From: Tenuibacillus multivorans
GTDB lineage: Bacteria; Bacillota; Bacilli; Bacillales; Alkalibacillaceae
Assembly (NCBI RefSeq): GCF_900103915.1
Contig: NZ_FNIG01000001.1
Span: 1 to 64,000 of the forward strand
Direction of reading: 5' to 3'
Length of the DNA: 64,000 nucleotides
Both the position numbers and the translations under genes were made by a program. Shown here one piece after another: positions 58,053-64,000 of this stretch (position 1 is its first letter; every line of letters starts with the position of its first letter). The notes under the pieces were generated by a model. The model searched no databases. It saw only the letters and a program-made list of their open reading frames with translations, and was not told the origin of the DNA.

Positions 58053-59771
58053 TTATTCTTCTAATGTTGATGTGTCACCTTCAGGAAGACCAAGCTCTCG
58101 AGCTTTTAATAGACGACGCATGATCTTACCACTACGTGTTTTTGGAATAGCATTTGTGACTTCCATTTCACGAGGTGCTGCATGACCCGCTAATCCTGTT
58201 TTAACAAACTGTCGAATGTCTTCTAACAATTCATCAGATTCTTCATAGCCTTCATTCAAGGAAATGAACGCTTTGATAATCTCACCACGTTCAGGATCTG
58301 GTTTACCAATAACACCCGCTTCTGATACCGCTTCATGCTCTATTAACTTACTTTCAACTTCAAATGGTCCGACACGTTCACCTGATGTATTAATAACGTC
58401 ATCTAAACGTCCTTGGAACCAGAAGTAACCATCTTCATCACGATAAGCACTGTCACCAGAAACATACCAGCCATTTAAGAAATAGCTTTCATATTTTTCT
58501 GGACGCTTCCAAATCGCACGCATCATAGCTGGCCAGCCTTCTTTAATTGCTAGGTTACCCATGCGGTTTGGCGGCAGCTCATTTCCTTCATCATCGACAA
58601 TGGATGCCTCAACACCTGGGATTGGTTTACCCATGGAACCAGGGCGAATATCCATTGATGGATAATTACAGATAAGCTGAGCACCTGTTTCTGTCATCCA
58701 CCAAGTATCATGAATGCGAAGGTTAAAGGCTTTCATTCCCCAATGAATAACTTCAGGATTTAATGGTTCACCAACACTTAAGATGTGGCGTACGGAAGAT
58801 AGGTCATGCTTTTGTACCGCATCTTTTCCAGCACTCATTAATTTACGGAATGCTGTTGGTGCTGAATACCAAACTGTTACATTGTACTTATCTAAAGCGC
58901 CATACCAAGCTTCTGGGGTGAAACGTCCACCAACTACGACGTTCGTTACGCCGTTTAACCATGGTGCAAAAATACCATAGCTCGTTCCAGTTACCCAGCC
59001 TGGGTCAGCTGTACACCAATACACATCTCCTTCTTTTAAATCTAATACCCATTGACCTGTTTGATAATGCTGAATCATGGCATTATGGACGTGATAAACC
59101 CCTTTAGGCTTACCCGTTGAACCTGATGTATAGTGAATCAACATACCATCTTCAAGATCGACCCATTCAATGTCAAAGTCATCACTGGCTGACTCCATCT
59201 CTTGATGATAGTCAATGTAACCATCTTTAATGTCGCTCGAGTCACCCACTAACACGATTTGTTTTAAATCAGGTAACTGATCTACTGGTACTCGATTTAA
59301 TAAATCCGGAGTTGTAATTAACATCGTAGCTTCACTATCTTCTAAACGATCATGTACGGCTTGCTCCATAAAGGCTTCAAATAATGGCCCAGCAATCGCA
59401 CCTAATTTAAGAATCCCTAGGAAACTCGCATAAAACTCAGGTGATCTTGGCATGAATAAAAAGACTCGATCACCTTTTTTAATACCTTTTTTCTTTAGAA
59501 CATTAGCAAATTGATTACTTCGTTTACTTAAATCTTCAAACGTTAATTTTTCTTCACGGTCAGGTGATGCATAATGCAAGGCAACTTGACCTTTTTTCTT
59601 CGGATTTTCTGCATGTCGATCAATTGCTTCATAGGCGATATTGACTTTTCCCGTCTCATTCCAAGAAAAAGCTTTGTTAACTTCATCCCAGTTGAAATTC
59701 TCATAAGTCTGTTCATAGTTGTCCAAATTATGATTACCACTTGTTGCTTTTAACACTTTTTCTTCATCCAT
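58053..59771 (-). CDS. acsA: Acetyl-CoA synthetase (acetate-CoA ligase)
   Basis: Activates acetate to acetyl-CoA through acetyl-AMP. It is 572 residues, the same length as B. subtilis AcsA. It carries the adenylate-forming motif YTSGSTGKPKG, the motif TETGAQ, the hinge region GRLDDVINTSGERV and the acylatable lysine in PKTRSGKIMRR. The ribosome-binding site GAGGTGAT precedes the ATG. A cre-like site overlaps its promoter region. No acuABC genes are in view. Confidence 0.95.
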   Translation of the reverse strand: MDEEKVLKATSGNHNLDNYEQTYENFNWDEVNKAFSWNETGKVNIAYEAIDRHAENPKKKGQVALHYASPDREEKLTFEDLSKRSNQFANVLKKKGIKKGDRVFLFMPRSPEFYASFLGILKLGAIAGPLFEAFMEQAVHDRLEDSEATMLITTPDLLNRVPVDQLPDLKQIVLVGDSSDIKDGYIDYHQEMESASDDFDIEWVDLEDGMLIHYTSGSTGKPKGVYHVHNAMIQHYQTGQWVLDLKEGDVYWCTADPGWVTGTSYGIFAPWLNGVTNVVVGGRFTPEAWYGALDKYNVTVWYSAPTAFRKLMSAGKDAVQKHDLSSVRHILSVGEPLNPEVIHWGMKAFNLRIHDTWWMTETGAQLICNYPSMDIRPGSMGKPIPGVEASIVDDEGNELPPNRMGNLAIKEGWPAMMRAIWKRPEKYESYFLNGWYVSGDSAYRDEDGYFWFQGRLDDVINTSGERVGPFEVESKLIEHEAVSEAGVIGKPDPERGEIIKAFISLNEGYEESDELLEDIRQFVKTGLAGHAAPREMEVTNAIPKTRSGKIMRRLLKARELGLPEGDTSTLEE

Positions 59772-59826
59772 TTTATCACCTCAAAATTATAAAATATAAA
59801 TAAATATTTAAAAATTCTGTACTATC

Positions 59827-59850
59827 ATTGTATATGAGAAAGCGCTTTTT
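59827..59850 (-). promoter_or_regulatory. acsA promoter region with CcpA-type cre site
   Basis: AGAAAGCGCTTTTT (59837-59850) matches the cre consensus at 11 of 14 positions. It lies directly upstream of a -10-like TACAAT (59827-59832 on the minus strand), that is, in the -10/-35 spacer. This suggests glucose repression of acsA by CcpA, known for B. subtilis acsA. The -35 is weak. Confidence 0.55.
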
Positions 59851-59888
59851 TAAAAGTGGCTTGTTTTTATAGGACCATTGTTTCATTT

Positions 59889-59903
59889 AATAGATTGAAA
59901 ATT
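59889..59903. promoter_or_regulatory. Possible CodY site in the acsA-dppA intergenic region
   Basis: AATAGATTGAAAATT matches 11 of 15 positions of the CodY consensus AATTTTCWGAAAATT. The whole 59772-60078 gap is AT-rich, and dppA is a CodY/AbrB target in B. subtilis. The match is moderate. A short inverted repeat (AGGTAGG / CCTTCCT) lies near 59996-60022. I could not name a dppA promoter. Confidence 0.3.
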
Positions 59904-60078
59904 GATTTTATTCAAAATATTTGATATTTTAAAAATTAACTTAGCATATCGCCTAATAATTAGCGAAGAACAAAATCTATTGAGCTTATTATAGTAGGTA
60001 GGTTGATTAATTTATACCTTCCTAACCATTAAACATAACTAATTATTGGTATTTATTTTATTAGGAGGTCCTAATCTT

Positions 60079-60903
60079 ATGAAGTTATATATGTCTGTTG
60101 ATATGGAAGGTATAACTGGATTACCTGATCATACGTTTGTCGATTCTCAATTACATAATTATGAACGAGCAAGAAGAATTATGACAAACGAAGCTAATGA
60201 TGTGATTGAATCAGCCTATCAAAACGGCTGTGATTATGTCTTAGTTAACGATAGCCATTCAAAAATGAACAATATTTTAGTCGATGAATTGTATCCTGAT
60301 GCTGACTTAATTAGCGGGGGTGTGAAGCCTTATTCCATGGTAGAAGGGTTAGATGATTCCTTTGATGGCGTCGTGTTCTTAGGCTATCATGCCCGGGCTG
60401 GACATCCTGGGGTTATGTCGCACTCAATGACATTTGGCGTCCGTAACTTTTTTATAAATGATGTGGCTGTCGGTGAACTCGGGTTCAATGCCTATGTAGC
60501 TGGCTATTACGGTGTTCCCGTTATTTTAGTTGGCGGTGATGATCAAGCAACAGAGGAAGCTAAGGAAATCATCCCTAATATTATCACCGCACCTGTCAAA
60601 CAAACAATTACACGCTCAGCTGTGAAAACGCTAACACCTAAGAAATCCAGCAAATTATTAAGAGAAAAAACGATTCAGGCTATGGAACAGATCACGCAAA
60701 TTGAACCACTCATCCCTCCAGAAAAACCTACATTACGGATTGAGTTTACGAATTATGGACAAGCTGAATGGGCTCATTTAATGCCCAAAACTGAAATTGA
60801 ACCTCATTCCTGTATCGTCAAGTTTGAAGCTGAGGATATATTAGAAGCCTATCGAGCGATGATTGTAATGACTGAACTAGCAATGCAAACGAAATTTTGC
60901 TAA
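60079..60903 (+). CDS. dppA: D-aminopeptidase DppA
   Basis: A zinc-dependent D-aminopeptidase of 274 residues, the same length as in B. subtilis. The zinc/catalytic residues known for the family are present at Asp8, Glu10, His60, His104 and Glu133, with His115. It releases D-amino acids from peptides, linking peptide import to use. ATG 60079 follows AGGAGG. Confidence 0.95.
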   Translation: MKLYMSVDMEGITGLPDHTFVDSQLHNYERARRIMTNEANDVIESAYQNGCDYVLVNDSHSKMNNILVDELYPDADLISGGVKPYSMVEGLDDSFDGVVFLGYHARAGHPGVMSHSMTFGVRNFFINDVAVGELGFNAYVAGYYGVPVILVGGDDQATEEAKEIIPNIITAPVKQTITRSAVKTLTPKKSSKLLREKTIQAMEQITQIEPLIPPEKPTLRIEFTNYGQAEWAHLMPKTEIEPHSCIVKFEAEDILEAYRAMIVMTELAMQTKFC

Positions 60904-60917
60904 TAGGAGGGTCAAAC

Positions 60918-61856
60918 ATGATTAAATACATCATAAAACGTTTTTTGATGATGCTTTTGACCTTATGGATTATTACGACCCTGACCTTTATCTTAATGAT
61001 GTCAATTCCAGGCTCTCCGTTTAACGATGTTTCGGATAAAACATCAAACGAAGCCGTTCAAGCTAATTTAGAAAGTCATTTTAATTTGGATAAACCGATG
61101 ATTGTCCAATATTACTATTATTTAGAATCCATTGTGACATTAGATTTTGGCCCCTCGATTAAGAAACCGAATGACACCGTCAATGATTTGCTCGGTAGAG
61201 GGTTTCCCATTTCATTTGAACTAGGAATCATCTCGATTATCGTTGCGATTATTTCCGGTATTATATTAGGCGTATTTGCAGCCTTAAAACATAATGGCAT
61301 AATCGATTACTTGGCTATGTCAATAGCTGTATTAGGGATTTCCATTCCTAACTTCGTACTTGCAACATTTTTGATACAGCAGTTGGCCGTCAACCTTGAA
61401 CTACTTCCAGTCGCAACTTGGAAATCGCCTTCCCACATGATCTTACCTACCATTGCGTTAGCAACCGGACCTATGGCGATTATCGCCCGATTAACCCGGT
61501 CAAGTATGCTAGAAGTTTTAACCCAGGATTATATAAAAATGGCACGCGCGAAAGGACTTGCCCCTTACAAAATCATTATTAAACATGCACTTAAAAACGC
61601 TTTAATGCCAGTTGTGACTATATTAGGGACCTTATTAGCAGGCATCTTAACAGGGACCTTTGTCATTGAAAAAATATTCGCGATCCCGGGTATGGGTCAA
61701 TACTTTGTAGAGAGTATTAGTCAGCGTGATTATCCTGTCATCATGGGAACGACGGTCTTTTATAGTGCCTTCTTAATTATCATGTTATTTTTAGTCGATA
61801 TTGCTTACGGTGTTTTAGACCCGAGAATCAAACTTCACAAAGAGAAGGGGGATTAA
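60918..61856 (+). CDS. dppB: Dipeptide ABC transporter permease DppB
   Basis: An inner permease subunit of 312 residues. A first helix, then LKHNGIIDYLAM and the EAA-type loop ARAKGLAPYKIIIKHALKNALMPV (segments). ATG 60918 follows AGGAGG, 14 nt after dppA. It pairs with DppC. Confidence 0.95.
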   Translation: MIKYIIKRFLMMLLTLWIITTLTFILMMSIPGSPFNDVSDKTSNEAVQANLESHFNLDKPMIVQYYYYLESIVTLDFGPSIKKPNDTVNDLLGRGFPISFELGIISIIVAIISGIILGVFAALKHNGIIDYLAMSIAVLGISIPNFVLATFLIQQLAVNLELLPVATWKSPSHMILPTIALATGPMAIIARLTRSSMLEVLTQDYIKMARAKGLAPYKIIIKHALKNALMPVVTILGTLLAGILTGTFVIEKIFAIPGMGQYFVESISQRDYPVIMGTTVFYSAFLIIMLFLVDIAYGVLDPRIKLHKEKGD

Positions 61857-61857
61857 C

Positions 61858-62817
61858 ATGGATCAACAGACGAAAAAAATGGCACAAGATCCAACTAGTG
61901 CTGAAATCCCTTCAGATTGGCTTAAACCAATTAATCGTGACCAATTGAAACAAGAGGACGTCGTCAGACCATCTCTATCTTATTGGCAGGATGCTTGGCA
62001 AAGATTGAAGAAAAACAAATTGGCCATGAGTGGACTCATCTTTTTAATTATACTAGCGATTATGGCAATTTTTGGTCCTTATATGTCACCTTACACGGTA
62101 GGGGAGCAAAATCTACCAAACCAAAACCAAGCTCCATCTTGGTCGCATTGGTTTGGAACCGATGGATTAGGACGAGATGTCTTCACACGCACCTGGTATG
62201 GAGCTAGAATCTCCCTATTTGTTGGACTCATGGCGGCGTTAATCGATTTTTTTGTTGGCGTGATTTATGGGGGGATTTCAGGCTATAAAGGGGGAAGAAC
62301 AGACAATATCTTGATGCGTATTATAGAGATCCTGTACGGATTACCTTACTTATTAGTCGTCATTCTACTTTTAGTTGTATTAGGACCAAGCTTACTTACT
62401 ATAATTCTAGCATTAACGGTAACAGGCTGGGTTGGTATGGCCAGGATCGTGCGTGGGCAAGTTTTACAGCTTAAAAACTATGAATTTGTTCATGCATCAC
62501 AATCCTTTGGGGCCAAAACGAGTCGTATTATTAAACGAAATCTGTTACCTAACACGATGGGGCCCATTATTGTACAGATGACATTAACGGTACCTTCAGC
62601 CATTTTCGCAGAAGCCTTTCTAAGCTTTCTAGGCTTAGGTGTTTCATCCCCTTATGCTAGCTGGGGTGTAATGGCTAATGATGCTTTAACAGCTATACTT
62701 TCTGGACATTGGTGGCGTTTATTTTTCCCTGCGTTTTTCATCTCAGCTACCATGTTCGCCTTTAACGTGTTAGGAGACGGACTACAGGATGCTCTTGATC
62801 CAAAGCTTAGGAGGTGA
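61858..62817 (+). CDS. dppC: Dipeptide ABC transporter permease DppC
   Basis: The second permease subunit, 319 residues: a cytoplasmic N-terminal extension (~55 residues), an OppC N-domain-like first helix, then the permease domain with the EAA loop near FGAKTSRIIKRNLLPNTMGP. It starts 1 nt after the dppB stop, preceded by GAGAAGGGGG. Confidence 0.95.
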   Translation: MDQQTKKMAQDPTSAEIPSDWLKPINRDQLKQEDVVRPSLSYWQDAWQRLKKNKLAMSGLIFLIILAIMAIFGPYMSPYTVGEQNLPNQNQAPSWSHWFGTDGLGRDVFTRTWYGARISLFVGLMAALIDFFVGVIYGGISGYKGGRTDNILMRIIEILYGLPYLLVVILLLVVLGPSLLTIILALTVTGWVGMARIVRGQVLQLKNYEFVHASQSFGAKTSRIIKRNLLPNTMGPIIVQMTLTVPSAIFAEAFLSFLGLGVSSPYASWGVMANDALTAILSGHWWRLFFPAFFISATMFAFNVLGDGLQDALDPKLRR

Positions 62818-62821
62818 CAGA

Positions 62822-63817
62822 TTGAAAAAAATTCTAGAAGTTCAAAACCTTCATGTATCTTTCTCGACTTATGGCGGCGAGGTTAAGGCCGTAAGAGGGG
62901 TTACATTCGATTTATTTGAAGGTGAAACATTAGCCATCGTCGGTGAATCAGGCTGTGGTAAAAGCGTCACGGCGAATAGCATTATGCAATTAATCCCAAA
63001 GCCAGCAGGGAAAATCTCTGAAGGAAACATTATTTTTAAAGATATAGACATTACAAATGCAAACGAAAAACAGATGAGAAACATTCGTGGTGTTGATATC
63101 TCAATGATATTCCAAGATCCAATGACTGCACTTAACCCAACCCTTTCCATTGGTCATCAATTAATGGAGGGCTTAAAGCAACATCAAAACATTTCGAATA
63201 AAAAGGCTAAAGAAAAAGCGATCGAAATGCTAAATCTTGTTGGTATTCCAAATCCAGAGGAGCGGCTTGAACAATATCCACACCAGCTGAGTGGGGGAAT
63301 GCGACAGCGAATTGTTATTGCGATTGCGCTTATTTGTGAGCCTGATCTATTAATTGCAGACGAGCCGACGACAGCTTTAGATGTCACAATTCAAGCACAA
63401 ATACTAGAGTTATTTGGAAAAATTCAAAAGGAAACGAACGTTGCGATTATTCTCATTACGCATGACTTTGGCGTTGTGGCCAATATTGCAGATCGAATTG
63501 CTGTCATGTATGCCGGTAAAATTATTGAGTCAGGTATGAAAGAAGAAATTTTTTATCATCCAAAACATCCTTATACGCTAGGATTGCTACACTCTATTCC
63601 GCGTTTAGATCAAAAGGATGATGAGTTAATTCCGATTGATGGGACACCACCTGATTTATTCTCACCACCTGTTGGCTGCCCATTTACTGCCAGATGTCCC
63701 CATGCCATTGTGGCTTGTGAGAAGATGTACCCTCTTCGTCATGAATCTAGTCTTTCCCATTATGTCGACTGCTGGCTTTATGACGAGAGAGTCAAAAATA
63801 TGAAACAAACTAATTAA
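62822..63817 (+). CDS. dppD: Dipeptide ABC transporter ATP-binding protein DppD
   Basis: ATPase subunit, 331 residues: Walker A GESGCGKS, signature LSGGMRQR, Walker B LLIADEPTTALD and the C-terminal oligopeptide-transporter domain with CPFTARCPHA, whose cysteines are conserved in this class. TTG 62822 follows AGGAGGTG. It is 4 nt after the dppC stop. Confidence 0.95.
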   Translation: MKKILEVQNLHVSFSTYGGEVKAVRGVTFDLFEGETLAIVGESGCGKSVTANSIMQLIPKPAGKISEGNIIFKDIDITNANEKQMRNIRGVDISMIFQDPMTALNPTLSIGHQLMEGLKQHQNISNKKAKEKAIEMLNLVGIPNPEERLEQYPHQLSGGMRQRIVIAIALICEPDLLIADEPTTALDVTIQAQILELFGKIQKETNVAIILITHDFGVVANIADRIAVMYAGKIIESGMKEEIFYHPKHPYTLGLLHSIPRLDQKDDELIPIDGTPPDLFSPPVGCPFTARCPHAIVACEKMYPLRHESSLSHYVDCWLYDERVKNMKQTN

Positions 63818-63839
63818 ATCATTAAGGGAGGAAAAATGA

Positions 63840-64000
63840 ATGAAAAAAAAATGGTTATTATGTCTATTAACCATCACCCTGGCCTTGTTTTTAGTAGCAT
63901 GTACAACGACGAGTTCTGATGACGATGAAAATACGACCACAGATGACGAACAAACATCTGAAAATGAAGGAAACGAGAGTGAGGAAGAAGAAAGTGATAG
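63840..64000 (+). CDS. dppE: Dipeptide-binding lipoprotein DppE, 5' part only
   Basis: The N-terminus of a lipoprotein: positively charged start, hydrophobic stretch and lipobox LVAC with the lipidated cysteine at residue 20, followed by a Thr/Asp/Glu-rich acidic linker. It lies directly after dppD in the dpp operon, so it is almost surely the substrate-binding protein. Only 53 codons are in the window; it is cut by the right edge. Either ATG 63836 (out of frame) or ATG 63840 lies behind GGGAGG; only the latter continues. Confidence 0.85.
   Translation, partial: MKKKWLLCLLTITLALFLVACTTTSSDDDENTTTDDEQTSENEGNESEEEESD

Overview
The window is a piece of a low-GC, endospore-forming Firmicute chromosome of the Bacillaceae. 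Its gene order is almost exactly the Bacillus subtilis block from yaaH/tadA/dnaX down to lysS, read in reverse, so the replication origin should lie to the right and the minus strand should be the leading strand. Acidic, Asp/Glu-rich tails on several proteins (FtsH, L25, MetG, and a lipoprotein linker at the right edge) suggest a salt- or alkali-adapted relative of the Virgibacillus/Halobacillus/Alkalibacillus type. That lineage is an inference; the synteny is plainly visible.

Layout, left to right. 1-392: leader and tandem promoters of what looks like an rRNA operon just outside the left edge, then the lysS terminator. 393-6298: lysS, the folate genes (dusB, folK, folB, folP), hslO and coaX, without the pab, cysK and yacD genes that B. 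subtilis has between hslO and folP. 6498-14775: ftsH, hpt, tilS, the YabT-type kinase, a von Willebrand A protein and spoIIE. 15061-16300: a plus-strand tRNA-Met/tRNA-Glu pair, a small unknown membrane protein and a GC-rich palindromic repeat. 16319-25729: yabR, divIC, yabQ, yabP, rqcP, mazG, yabM, spoVT, mfd. 25843-37149: fin, pth, rplY, prs, glmU, spoVG, purR, ispE, sspF (too short for most ORF callers), veg, yabG, rsmA, rnmV, yabE. 37411-51512: tatD, metG, abrB (plus strand), rsmI, yabB, yabA, ricT, holB, yaaR, darA, tmk, yaaO, gin, bofA, recR, ebfC, dnaX. Then come the SRP RNA, tadA and sleL.

From about 53.9 kb the block gives way to accessory genes: a DUF3891-like gene, a roughly 380-bp composite repeat, a solitary lysine/ornithine N-monooxygenase, a purine/pyrimidine permease, acsA and a dppABCDE peptide-transport operon that runs off the right end.

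The genes cover core information processing (replication clamp loader, mismatch/recombination and transcription-coupled repair, tRNA modification and charging, rRNA methylation), folate, CoA, isoprenoid and cell-wall precursor synthesis, and many sporulation functions. Several sporulation genes carry readable stage-specific promoters: a sigma-F type ahead of fin and gin, sigma-G ahead of spoVT, and sigma-H ahead of spoVG. Many apparent ORF starts are too long; ribosome-binding sites put the real starts further in, often at GTG or TTG, and the coordinates below use those starts.

I see no phage, transposase, CRISPR array or evident new defence system. The most unexplained structures are non-coding: a perfect 6 x 21-bp phased array upstream of tatD, three related GC-rich palindromic elements, one longer hairpin element, and the composite element at 54.8-55.2 kb.
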